Shown: positions 6,372-12,846 of the stretch, in pieces
Layout of the letters: each line of letters starts with the position of its first letter
How positions within the stretch are numbered: position 1 is the first letter of the stretch
Source: Halobacteriales archaeon QS_5_70_15
GTDB taxonomy: Archaea; Halobacteriota; Halobacteria; Halobacteriales; Haloarculaceae
Length of the DNA: 14,219 bases
NCBI GenBank assembly: GCA_003022005.1
Contig: PXRQ01000079.1
Span: forward strand, 1 to 14,219
Reading direction: 5' to 3'
Position numbers and translations under genes: made by a program
Notes under the pieces: model-generated
The model's input: only the letters and a program-made list of their open reading frames with translations
What the model was told of the DNA's origin: nothing
Database searches by the model: none

Positions 6372-7355
6372 CTACCGGTGCTCGAGGGCGAGCGACGCCA
6401 GCAGCGCTTCGAGCTGGACCTGCTCGTTCGCGCCGGCGGTGATGCGGTAGTCGGCCTCGCCGATCCGCTCCATCACCCGGACCGCCTCCCGCTCCTCGAG
6501 CCCGAACTCCCAGACCGAGCGGTGGAGCTGGTCGATGATGTCGTCGCCCGCGATGCCAGACTCGACGAGCAGTTCGTCGAGTTCGGCACGCGCGGCCGTG
6601 AACTCCCCGTCGAGCGCGAGCCTGACCATCTCCCGGATCTCCTCCGGGCGTGCCGTCGAGGTGATGGCGTACACCGCCTCCTCGTCGACCGTTCCCCCGA
6701 GGACGGCCGCGGCCTGCAGGCCGTTGATCGCCTTGCGCATGTCCCCGTCGGCGGCGTAGACGAGCGCCTCGACCCCGCCGTCGGCCAGTTCGATCCCCTC
6801 CGCGACGGCGATCTCCCGGACCTGCTCCTCGACCGCCTCGTCGCCCAGCGGCGAGAACCGGAACACCGCACACCGGGACTGGATCGGATCGATGATCTGC
6901 GAGGAGTAGTTACACGAGAGGATAAAGCGCGTGTTGTTCGAGAACTGCTCCATCGTCCGCCGGAGCGCTGACTGAGCGTCAGAAGTGAGGGCGTCGGCCT
7001 CGTCGAGGAATATGATCCGGTAGTCGAACCCGCCGAACGAGGACCGCGCGAAGCTCTTTATCCGATCCCGGACCACGTCGATGCCCCGCTCGTCGGAGGC
7101 GTTCAGTTCGAGGAAGTTCTCCTGCCACTCCTCGCCGTAGATCTCCTTGGCGATGGCCAGCGATGCGGTAGTCTTGCCCACGCCGGCCGGTCCCGCGAAC
7201 AGAAGGTGCGGCAGGTCGTCCCGATCGATGTACGACCGCAGACGCTCGGTGATGTGCTCGTGGCCGACCACGTCCTCCAGGCGCTGCGGGCGGTACTTCT
7301 CGATCCAGACCTCCCGCCCGCGCGCCGGCGCGTCGGTGTCCGTAGCCTCGCTCAT
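6372..7355 (-). CDS. rfcS: Replication factor C small subunit (clamp loader ATPase)
   Basis: 327 residues. Subunit of the archaeal clamp loader, which opens the PCNA ring and loads it at primer-template junctions using ATP. Seen: the RFC N-terminal box [17 protein letters not shown] (17-33); Walker [10 protein letters not shown] (55-63); the conserved ELNASDERG (83-91); Walker B IIFLDEAD (114-121); sensor 1 [12 protein letters not shown] (144-155); the SRC arginine finger (160-162); and the C-terminal collar helices. No intein interrupts Walker A, a site where many archaeal rfcS genes carry one. The start at 7355 (MSEATDT) was preferred to the in-frame ATG at 7382 because a TATA-like element lies 28 bases before it; the upstream ATG falls inside that element. 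Transcribed divergently from samp2. Confidence 0.97.
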   Translation of the reverse strand: MSEATDTDAPARGREVWIEKYRPQRLEDVVGHEHITERLRSYIDRDDLPHLLFAGPAGVGKTTASLAIAKEIYGEEWQENFLELNASDERGIDVVRDRIKSFARSSFGGFDYRIIFLDEADALTSDAQSALRRTMEQFSNNTRFILSCNYSSQIIDPIQSRCAVFRFSPLGDEAVEEQVREIAVAEGIELADGGVEALVYAADGDMRKAINGLQAAAVLGGTVDEEAVYAITSTARPEEIREMVRLALDGEFTAARAELDELLVESGIAGDDIIDQLHRSVWEFGLEEREAVRVMERIGEADYRITAGANEQVQLEALLASLALEHR

Positions 7356-7378
7356 GTCCGGGTGGAGGTCCCGTCCGC

Positions 7379-7387
7379 GCATAAAGG
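7379..7387 (-). promoter_or_regulatory. TATA element for rfcS
   Basis: The minus strand reads CCTTTATGC, centred 28 bases before the ATG at 7355. This gives a leaderless message and rules against the ATG at 7382, which lies within the TATA element. Confidence 0.55.
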
Positions 7388-7643
7388 CCCCGAGACGGGT
7401 CGCTCCTGTTGGCCGAGCTCGCGTCGGCCGGACCGCCTACGGCCGGGTCGCAGTCGGCGAGTGGCCGACCGGGCTCGCGGGTATCGAGGGCCGCCGACTG
7501 GCCCTGCTCGTCGGACGTCTCCGTTCCTGCGCCGGTCGCGCACGACCGCCACCGCGGCCGCCACGGCGAGTGGCTCGAACCGGCCGGTTCCCGCGTTCCC
7601 TGCGGTGTCCTCCCGGCCCTCGCAGTCCCGCGACGGACGCCAC

Positions 7644-7650
7644 GTTCTTG
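7644..7650 (+). promoter_or_regulatory. Weak TATA-like element for samp2
   Basis: GTTCTTG, the only AT-leaning stretch near the gene, is centred 27 bases before the ATG at 7674. The spacing suits a leaderless transcript, but the match to a TATA box is poor. Confidence 0.3.
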
Positions 7651-7673
7651 CCCGCTCGCGTCGACCGGCCGGT

Positions 7674-7874
7674 ATGCGCGTGTCGTGTGAGGTTCCCGGC
7701 GACCGCACCCGCGACCTCGACCTCCCGGCGGACGCGACCTACGGCGACGTGGTCCGCGCCGTCGGCTACTCCGTCCACGAGGCCTCGGTGCTGGTCGAGG
7801 GCACGCCCGTCCCGGAGGACGCCCCCGTCGATGCCGACCGCGTGACCGTTCTCCGGCTGGTACAGGGGGGGTGA
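7674..7874 (+). CDS. samp2: Ubiquitin-like small archaeal modifier protein SAMP2, lysine-free
   Basis: 66 residues ending in the diglycine tail LRLVQGG that ubiquitin-like proteins need for activation by the E1-like enzyme UbaA. Length, the block YGDVVRAVGYSVHEASVLVEG (in parts), the PVPED turn and the DRVTVLRL strand match SAMP2 of Haloferax volcanii as I recall it. SAMP2 is attached to protein lysines and also supplies sulfur for thiolation of the tRNA wobble uridine. The unusual point is that this protein contains no lysine. In H. volcanii SAMP2, residue 58 is the lysine used for SAMP2-SAMP2 chains; here it is T58, and the lysine before the diglycine is Q64. Conjugation to targets should be possible, but chains through SAMP2 itself should not. 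Its stop codon overlaps the start of the acetyltransferase gene. Next to rfcS, as I recall for Haloferax. Confidence 0.93.
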   Translation: MRVSCEVPGDRTRDLDLPADATYGDVVRAVGYSVHEASVLVEGTPVPEDAPVDADRVTVLRLVQGG

Positions 7875-8260
7875 CGGGCGTGCACGTCCGCGAGGCCCGA
7901 CCCGACGAACACGCCGCGGTGATGGGTGTTCTCGACGGCGGGATGCTCGAGGTCGACGCCGACCGGGTGGCGGGCGACAGAACGACGGCGCTCGTCGCGT
8001 GCGAGGCCGACCGCGTGCTCGGGGCGCTGGTCCTCGGCGGGGAGGAGATCGCGGCGGTCGCGGTCCGGCGGTCGCGCCGCGGGCAGGGGATCGGGACGGC
8101 GCTCGTCGAGGCCGCCGCCGAACGGCGGGAGCGGCTCGTGGCCGAGTTCCGGGAACGGGAGCGGCCGTTCTACGAGTCGCTCGGGTTCGAGGTCGAGCCG
8201 GCAGAAGAGGACGGACGGTTCCGCGGAGTCGTCACCCCCGAACCGGGCGAGAGCCAGTAG
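7871..8260 (+). CDS. GNAT-family N-acetyltransferase
   Basis: 129 residues, short for a GNAT domain (usually 140-180) but with the key parts. The acetyl-CoA pyrophosphate loop is RRSRRGQGIGTALVEAA (67-83, the RxxGxG/A pattern at R70-G75), and the C-terminal FYESLGFEV (100-108) is the usual motif B. It would transfer an acetyl group from acetyl-CoA to an amine; the substrate is unknown. The GTG start shares four bases (GTGA) with the samp2 stop codon, so the two are almost certainly one mRNA and translationally coupled. An in-frame GTG three codons later is an alternative start. A link to the SAMP system (for example acetylating lysines or N-termini) is suggested only by this coupling. Beta strands before the loop are compressed, which may reflect a minimal domain. 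Confidence 0.85.
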   Translation: MTGVHVREARPDEHAAVMGVLDGGMLEVDADRVAGDRTTALVACEADRVLGALVLGGEEIAAVAVRRSRRGQGIGTALVEAAAERRERLVAEFRERERPFYESLGFEVEPAEEDGRFRGVVTPEPGESQ

Positions 8261-8377
8261 TCCCCCGAACCGGTTGCCCTCGCGACTACCGCGAACCGCG
8301 CCCGCCCGAGACCCCTCGACCGGCCCGGGGCGGCGTCCCGCGAGGACTGCCGCGGCGACCGACCGGGGATCACCGAT

Positions 8378-8398
8378 CCCCTCGAGTTCGTCGAGGGG
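8378..8398. terminator. Hairpin between convergent genes, candidate 3'-end signal
   Basis: CCCCTCGA (8378-8385) and TCGAGGGG (8391-8398) form a perfect 8-bp stem with the loop GTTCG. It lies between the acetyltransferase stop (8260) and the stop of the opposing membrane-protein gene (8414). No U tract follows on either strand, so the role is tentative. Confidence 0.3.
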
Positions 8399-8413
8399 TC
8401 ACGACAGCCCCCA

Positions 8414-8913
8414 TCAGTCCTCGAAGGTGACGTCCCGCCGGCGTTTGCGCCGGATCCGGCGCGCGCGGCGTAACAGCAGGCGTCGGACGAACGTGACACA
8501 GAGCGCGACCGCCCCGGCGAAGATCCCCCAGACGAGGATCCCGCTCCAGCCATCGACCGGGGCCCTCGTCCGTTCGTGCCCCGACAGGCCCGACGCCTCC
8601 GCCAGGACGGACCGAAGACCGCGAGCGGCTGGAGGAGGACGAACACCGCGAGGAAGAACAGGCCCGTCGCTACCACCCCGCTCGCCACGCGCTTGTACGA
8701 GAGGTACGCGGTCGTCGCCGCCCAGACGATCAGGAACGCCCACACGGGGGTGTGGAGGTTCAACACCGTCCGATCGAGGGCGTAGCCGACGGCGCCCGCC
8801 AGCAGCCCGTTCGTCACGCCGAGCGCCGCGATGAGCACGTGGGTCAGCGACGAGTCCCCGGTGAACGGCGAGGACTCGGCGATCCAGTCCGGAACCCCGC
8901 GGTTGCCGCGCAT
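8414..8913 (-). pseudogene. Four-helix membrane protein interrupted by a one-base frameshift
   Basis: The first 102 or so codons from the ATG at 8913 read as a clean membrane protein: MRGNRGVPDWIAESSPFTGD, then hydrophobic helices about 23-45, 55-72 and 77-100. After FGP (near 8608) this frame degenerates into Arg/Ser-rich noise. The frame one base away continues sensibly as VLAEASGLSGHE..., then a fourth helix (WSGILVWGIFAGAVALCVTF) and a basic tail ending RRDVTFED with a stop at 8414. Joining them needs one extra base at about 8605-8610 and gives roughly 166 residues. The N-terminal part resembles a widespread haloarchaeal membrane protein whose function I do not know. The break may be a sequencing or assembly error or a true mutation; nothing suggests a programmed shift. 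No clear TATA was found, and the 266 bases upstream to 9179 hold no gene I can support. Confidence 0.8.
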
Positions 8914-9179
8914 ACGTCCCCGTCGACGAGGGAGGGACACCAATCGGAGGGGACTCTTCCGAGCCCGAACACGCCCGGCCGCGCCGGTCGCGCGCACGGC
9001 GGGGGTCACGGCTACGCCGCCCCCGCCGTCCCGATGGGAGCGGCATCCCTCGACGCTACCGCGACGCCGCCTCCGGCCGCAGTGGAGAAACCGACCGCTC
9101 CGAACGGGGCGCGGACGGACGACCGGGGCCGACGGTCGGACACTGGTCCGGCGCGGTGCCGCCGGATCCGCGTGGCGGG

Positions 9180-10562
9180 TCAGATCAGCGGCTCGACCAG
9201 TTCGCGCCCGGCCTCGAGCAGTTCGTCGACCCGTTCCTCGCTCCCGGCCTCGGCGTACACGCGGAGCTTCGGCTCGGTACCCGAGGGTCTGACCAGCAGC
9301 CACGACCCGTCCGCGAGCAGTATCTTGAACCCGTCGACGTCGTTCACGCGGTTCACGTCGACGCCGGCCACGGAGTCGGGGAGTTCGTCGGCGAGCGCCG
9401 AGAGGACGGCCGACTTCCGGTCGCCGGGACAGTCGACGCTGACGCGGTCCTGGTGGGCCTCGCCGTACGTCTCGCGGATCCTCGCCAGCCGCTCGTCGAG
9501 CGGCTCCTCGGCGTGGGCGGCCGCGGCCAGCCCTGCGATCAGCACGCCGTCCTTGTTCCGGAGGTGGCTGGTGAGGCCGTAGCCGCCCGACTCCTCGCCG
9601 CCGAACAGGGCGTCGTGCTCGCCCATCGCCTCGGCGACCCACTTGAACCCGACCGCCGTCTCGTAGGTCCCCTCGCCGTGGGCCTCGGCGACCCGGTCGA
9701 CGAGGAACGTCGTCGAGACGGTCCGGACCGCCGCCCCGGAGTTCGACTCGAGGAGGTGCTCGTACAGCAGGACGTACAGCAGGTTCGCGTCGACGAACCC
9801 CCGGGGCGTGACGACGGCCACCCGGTCGGCGTCGCCGTCGTTTGCCACCCCCATCTCGGCGTCGCCCTCGGCGACCCGCGCGATGAGGTGTTCGAGGCGC
9901 TCGGCCTTCGGCTCGGGCGAACTGCCGCCGAACTCGGGATCGTGGTCCGTCCGGAGCCGCTCGACCTCCGCGCCCGCCTCCTCGAGGAGGCGGTCGGTCA
10001 CGCCGCGCCCGGAGGCGTGCATCGCGTCGTAGCAGACCCGGAGCCCCGAGAGGTCGAACCCTCCCTCGAGATCCTCGAGGAACGAGACCGCGTGGTCGAG
10101 GTACGGGCCCACGAGGTCCTCCTCCCGTCGCTCGCCCGCCTCCCCCGAGGGGTCGGCCTCCCGGAGGTTCGCCTCGATGCGTTCGGTCACCTCGGGGAGC
10201 GCGGGCACGCCGTCGCCGGGGAGGAACTTCACGCCGTTGTACGCCGGCGGGTTGTGGCTCGCGGTGAGCATCAGCCCCCCCGCCAGCCCGCGCTCGCGGA
10301 CCGTCCACGCGAGGGCGGGCGTCGGGAGGTCCCGCTCGGGGAGCAGAACGTCGAAGCCGTTGCCGGCCAGCACGTCGGCGAGGTCGTCGGCGAACCCCGG
10401 GGAGCTCCCCCGTGCGTCGTAGCCGACGGCGACGGTCCGGCCGCCGTGGCCCTCGCTCTCGAGGTAGTCCGCGACCGCCTGTCCCACCGCGCGGACCCGC
10501 GGCGACGTGAACGTGTCGAGGGTCGCCCGCCAGCCGTCGGTGCCGAACGCGATCTCCTCCAT
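9180..10562 (-). CDS. Phosphohexomutase (phosphoglucomutase/phosphomannomutase family)
   Basis: 460 residues, normal for the alpha-D-phosphohexomutase family, which interconverts hexose-1- and hexose-6-phosphates in the cytoplasm. All four active-site regions are present in order: an N-terminal FGTDGWR (6-12); the phosphoserine loop TASHNP with S102; the Mg-binding loop NDGDADR (241-247); the sugar-specificity loop GGEESGG (321-327); and the phosphate-binding loop RPSGTEPKLR (425-434). Whether the substrate is glucose, mannose or glucosamine phosphate cannot be settled from these motifs; GEESGG is used by glucose/mannose mutases. It probably feeds nucleotide-sugar synthesis, for example for S-layer glycans. 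The ATG at 10562 has a TATA-like element 27 bases upstream, so the message is leaderless and independent of the 2H phosphoesterase gene 78 bases upstream. Confidence 0.95.
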   Translation of the reverse strand: MEEIAFGTDGWRATLDTFTSPRVRAVGQAVADYLESEGHGGRTVAVGYDARGSSPGFADDLADVLAGNGFDVLLPERDLPTPALAWTVRERGLAGGLMLTASHNPPAYNGVKFLPGDGVPALPEVTERIEANLREADPSGEAGERREEDLVGPYLDHAVSFLEDLEGGFDLSGLRVCYDAMHASGRGVTDRLLEEAGAEVERLRTDHDPEFGGSSPEPKAERLEHLIARVAEGDAEMGVANDGDADRVAVVTPRGFVDANLLYVLLYEHLLESNSGAAVRTVSTTFLVDRVAEAHGEGTYETAVGFKWVAEAMGEHDALFGGEESGGYGLTSHLRNKDGVLIAGLAAAAHAEEPLDERLARIRETYGEAHQDRVSVDCPGDRKSAVLSALADELPDSVAGVDVNRVNDVDGFKILLADGSWLLVRPSGTEPKLRVYAEAGSEERVDELLEAGRELVEPLI

Positions 10563-10585
10563 ACCGTCGTCTCGGCACAGATGCT

Positions 10586-10593
10586 CAAAAACC
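10586..10593 (-). promoter_or_regulatory. TATA-like element for the phosphohexomutase gene
   Basis: The minus strand reads GGTTTTTG, centred about 27 bases before the ATG at 10562. It may also act as a weak U-tract terminator for the upstream gene, since it follows that stop codon by about 50 bases. Confidence 0.4.
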
Positions 10594-10640
10594 GACCGGT
10601 GGTCCCGGCAGCACTCCCCACCGCCGGGACGCCCCGACCG

Positions 10641-11156
10641 TCAGGGCGGCAGCGATACCGTCTCGACCTCCAGCCGCCGGTGGGCGTCCCAGACGACGAG
10701 CCGCTCGACGGTCCACTCGACGGGGTCGCCCTCCCGCCCGACCAGCCGGCGGGCGTCCCCGCGGCGCGCGACGGTGACGTGCGGGACGTAGTCCCCGCCC
10801 TCGAGCCCCGGTAGCGGCTCGAACGCCCCGCAGAGCCGCCGGTGGGCCTCCCGGAGACCGGGGCTCTCGACCGCCAGGTAGACGACGGGGCCGGTGCCGC
10901 TGGTCGGTCGGTCGAAGCTCTCGACGCCCGTGACGCGGGCGGCGAACGGCCCGAACCCGTCGAGGACCTCGCGGGCCCGGGCGGCGAAGGCCCGGACGTT
11001 CGGCCCGCCCCCGGCCCTCCCGGCGTCCGCCGGGAGCCGCTTGACGACCATCGAGTGTTTCGTCCGCACGTCCGCGGTCCGCAACTCGCCCGCGAGGCCG
11101 GCCGCGAGCCGCGCGACCCGCGCCGGGACGGGCGCGTTGAGGCTGTACGTGCTCAC
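10641..11156 (-). CDS. 2'-5' RNA ligase family protein (2H phosphoesterase)
   Basis: 171 residues with two histidine motifs of the 2H superfamily: HSMV (H34, S35) and HVTV (H126, T128, in VPHVTVARR), spaced about 92 residues apart as in LigT/ThpR-like proteins. Such enzymes hydrolyse or ligate 2',3'-cyclic phosphate or 2'-5' RNA ends, and are linked to tRNA splicing or cyclic-nucleotide turnover; the actual substrate is not known here. The GTG start (MSTYSLNAPVP) is supported by a TATA-like element 28 bases before it and by the typical opening of the family, where a short beta strand precedes helix 1. Transcribed in the same direction as the phosphohexomutase, 78 bases upstream of it, probably separately. 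Confidence 0.87.
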   Translation of the reverse strand: MSTYSLNAPVPARVARLAAGLAGELRTADVRTKHSMVVKRLPADAGRAGGGPNVRAFAARAREVLDGFGPFAARVTGVESFDRPTSGTGPVVYLAVESPGLREAHRRLCGAFEPLPGLEGGDYVPHVTVARRGDARRLVGREGDPVEWTVERLVVWDAHRRLEVETVSLPP

Positions 11157-11180
11157 CGTCCGACCCTGGGCGTCGGGCGG

Positions 11181-11188
11181 AGAAAGGC
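11181..11188 (-). promoter_or_regulatory. TATA-like element for the 2H phosphoesterase gene
   Basis: The minus strand reads GCCTTTCT, centred about 28 bases before the GTG at 11156. The position supports a leaderless message with a GTG start. Confidence 0.35.
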
Positions 11189-11273
11189 CTGGCGACGGGA
11201 CCGACCCGCCGTCGGCACGCTCCCGGTCTGGTGATACCGTGGCGGCGACGGTCGAGTCGTCACGTCCGGAGTG

Positions 11274-11462
11274 TCAGACGTAGTCGAGGAACCAGGCGAC
11301 GATCAGCACGATGATCACGAGCCCGACGAGGTTCGAGAGCGGCCCGAAGACGAAGCCGATGATCTCGAACAGCAGGTCGACGGCGATGTAGACGATCACC
11401 AGCACGAGGACGAGCTTCAGCAGGTCCTCGACCGCGAGGCCGCCGCGGCCGTCACCTATCAT
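11274..11462 (-). CDS. Small two-helix membrane protein
   Basis: 62 residues. A short N-terminal segment (MIGDGRGGLAVEDLL) is followed by two long hydrophobic helices, about 14-36 and 39-58, ending in a charged LDYV tail. It resembles a family of tiny haloarchaeal membrane proteins of unknown function (DUF7554 from memory, not checked). Both helices are rich in Leu/Val/Ile, with a glycine/proline break between them, so a hairpin in the cytoplasmic membrane is likely. The frame is open to 11555, but the ATG at 11462 was chosen because a good TATA element lies 27 bases before it and the upstream extension is arginine/proline-rich noise. It is divergent from the ectodomain regulator gene at 11603. 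Confidence 0.8.
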   Translation of the reverse strand: MIGDGRGGLAVEDLLKLVLVLVIVYIAVDLLFEIIGFVFGPLSNLVGLVIIVLIVAWFLDYV

Positions 11463-11484
11463 GTCCGAGGCGAGGCGGGTCGGC

Positions 11485-11494
11485 GGTAAAATCC
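11485..11494 (-). promoter_or_regulatory. TATA element for the small membrane protein gene
   Basis: The minus strand reads GGATTTTACC, centred 27 bases before the ATG at 11462. This fixes the start in favour of the 62-residue form. Confidence 0.5.
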
Positions 11495-11602
11495 TGCCGG
11501 CCGGTCCCGGGCTCCGGTCGTTCGATCGCCGGCCCGGGGGCCCGGACTCGCGCATCGAGCCGGTGTCAAACCACTTCCCCGGGCGTGCCGTCCGCCGGGG
11601 TG

Positions 11603-12688
11603 ATGAGGTGCCGGCTGTGGCCCGCCGCGTTCGCCGTGCTCCTGCTGGTCGGAGCGGCCGGCGGACCCGCCGCCGGGGTCGGGGGCGGACTCGGTGCCGA
11701 GGGCGGGACCGGAGCCGAGGTCGACCCGGACCGGGTGGTCATGGAGGCTGCCGTCGAGGCCGACGGCGACGCCCGTTGGCGTGTCGCCTACCGGTTCCGG
11801 TTGAGCGACGAGAACGCCACGGCGGCGTTCGAGGCGTTCCGGGCCGACGTCGAGGCGAACGCCGCGGCGTACCGGGAGCGGTTCGCCGACCGGATGGGCC
11901 GGACCGTCCGGGCGGCCGAGAACGCGACCGGACGGGAGATGGCCGTCCGGAACGTGAGCGTCCGGACCTCCCGCGAGGAGCTGACGGCGTACGGCGTCGT
12001 GACCTACCGGTTCCGCTGGACGGGGTTCGCTGCCGTCTCGGGGGACCGCCTGCTCGTCGGCGACGCGCTCGAGGGGCTCTACCTGGACCGGCGGACGACG
12101 CTGGTCGTCGCCCGGCCGGACGGCTACCGGGCGAGTGGGATCGAGCCGGTGGCCGACAGGCGGCACGAGGACTCCGTCGCCTGGATCGGCCCGACGGAGT
12201 TCGGTTCGGGGGAGCCGCGACTGGTCCTCGAACCCGATCCGGCCGTCGACGGGACCGCCGCCGCGTCCGGGACCACGGCGACGAACGCCGGGGGAACGAC
12301 CGGGACTCCCGTCGACCGGAGCGACGACCGAGGGGGGGCCCTCCCGGTCGGCGGGGTCGCGCTCGGGGGCGCCCTGCTGGCACTCGGCCTGGGCGCCGGC
12401 GCGGCGCTGACGCTGGCTTCCCGGCGCGAGGAAACCGCGGCGGCCGAGTCCGGGGCCGACGACGGGGCGGCGGGCCCGGCCGTCGACGAGTCGCTTGCGC
12501 CGCCCGACGAGCGGGTGCTGACCCTCCTCCGGACGGAGGGCGGCCGGATGAAACAGGCGCAGGTGGCCGAGCGGCTGGACTGGACGGCAGCCAAGACGAG
12601 CCGGGTGGTGAGCGACCTCCGGGAGGCGGAGGAGGTGGAGACGTTCCGGGTCGGCCGGGAGAACGTCGTCGCGCTCCCCGAAGATTAA
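11603..12688 (+). CDS. Membrane-anchored one-component regulator: secreted ectodomain, TM helix, winged HTH
   Basis: 361 residues. A signal peptide (hydrophobic 7-24) leads to an extracellular beta-rich domain (about 40-212) containing VVMEAAVEADGDARW and the motif TAAFEAFRADV (73-83). A Thr/Ala/Gly linker follows, then one transmembrane helix (about 246-272), RRE, and a cytoplasmic winged helix-turn-helix (about 299-361: LTLLRTEGGRMKQAQVAERL, then the recognition helix TAAKTSRVVSDLREAE and a wing ending NVVALPED). This layout would let an outside signal or cell-surface state control DNA binding directly. Similar haloarchaeal proteins carry what I recall as DUF7345 and DUF7343 domains; those names are unchecked. 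The frame opens with a GTG at 11585, but the ATG at 11603 fits a TATA-like TCAAACC about 34 bases before it. The partial gene at 13998 has the same ectodomain opening. Target genes are unknown; the adjacent cluster is the obvious guess. Confidence 0.85.
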   Translation: MRCRLWPAAFAVLLLVGAAGGPAAGVGGGLGAEGGTGAEVDPDRVVMEAAVEADGDARWRVAYRFRLSDENATAAFEAFRADVEANAAAYRERFADRMGRTVRAAENATGREMAVRNVSVRTSREELTAYGVVTYRFRWTGFAAVSGDRLLVGDALEGLYLDRRTTLVVARPDGYRASGIEPVADRRHEDSVAWIGPTEFGSGEPRLVLEPDPAVDGTAAASGTTATNAGGTTGTPVDRSDDRGGALPVGGVALGGALLALGLGAGAALTLASRREETAAAESGADDGAAGPAVDESLAPPDERVLTLLRTEGGRMKQAQVAERLDWTAAKTSRVVSDLREAEEVETFRVGRENVVALPED

Positions 12689-12697
12689 TATTTAAAC
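12689..12697 (+). promoter_or_regulatory. AT-rich TATA-like element directly after a stop codon
   Basis: TATTTAAAC follows the stop codon at 12688 at once. It could be a second, distal promoter for the secreted coiled-coil gene (start near 12720, leader about 125 bases) or could start a small RNA. The motif is nearly palindromic, so a minus-strand start antisense to the regulator gene is also possible. Confidence 0.3.
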
Positions 12698-12753
12698 CTT
12701 TCTACCGTCGAAGACCGTTCAGAGGTCGATATCGGAAAACACAATACGGCGGG

Positions 12754-12796
12754 CGGATGAAATTCGGCGAAATCCGGCGTGATCCGGCTGAACCGG
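12754..12796 (+). repeat. Ten-base phased CCGG-type repeats upstream of a promoter
   Basis: CGG triplets recur at 12754, 12765, 12775, 12785 and 12794, in near-identical decamers: AATTCGGCGA, AATCCGGCGT, GATCCGGCTG, AACCGGACGA. The step of 9-11 bases equals one DNA turn, so all copies face the same side of the helix. They end 15 bases before the TATA element at 12811. This looks like a cooperative activator or repressor site for the secreted coiled-coil gene. Confidence 0.45.
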
Positions 12797-12810
12797 ACGA
12801 ACGACCGTCC

Positions 12811-12818
12811 CTTTATTA
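12811..12818 (+). promoter_or_regulatory. TATA element for the secreted coiled-coil gene
   Basis: CTTTATTA is centred about 32 bases before the ATG at 12847, which predicts a leader of only a few bases. It is among the best TATA matches in the window. Confidence 0.55.
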
Positions 12819-12846
12819 GTGGATATGGGCGGTAGGACGGGGTGTA

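Larger units (their letters stand above)
7356..7673. other. Divergent rfcS/samp2 intergenic region, no gene seen
   Basis: 318 bases, very GC-rich, with many short GGCCG/CGGCC palindromes that are expected at this composition. It contains the rfcS promoter at its left end and a weak samp2 promoter at its right end. Open frames crossing it have arginine/proline/serine-rich translations and look like noise. Confidence 0.6.

Noticed and set aside
5851..6873. Minus-strand open frame of 340 codons over the rfcS end, the intergenic region and the rhodopsin-like gene
   Set aside because: It is off-frame in rfcS and antisense to the rhodopsin-like gene. The protein-like middle section coincides with the 78-bp repeat and is better explained by it.
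6372..7355. Possible intein in rfcS
   Set aside because: Walker A and all later motifs are continuous and the length is that of an uninterrupted subunit.
7388..7643. Repeated GGCCG/CGGCC motifs as a repeat array or origin
   Set aside because: No regular spacing or conserved unit; expected by chance at this GC content.
8914..9179. Possible small gene upstream of the frameshifted membrane protein
   Set aside because: No frame has a start with a TATA element or a plausible composition; only short GC palindromes were seen.
8170..10578. Minus-strand open frame of 802 codons across the phosphohexomutase gene
   Set aside because: Its first ~550 codons are an Arg/Gly-rich off-frame reading of the mutase. 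Only the part from 8913 down to about 8608 is real, as the start of the frameshifted membrane protein.
11461..12819. Plus-strand open frame of 452 codons overlapping the ectodomain regulator
   Set aside because: Arg/Gly/Pro-rich translation without domains; the overlapping regulator frame has a signal peptide, TM helix and HTH.
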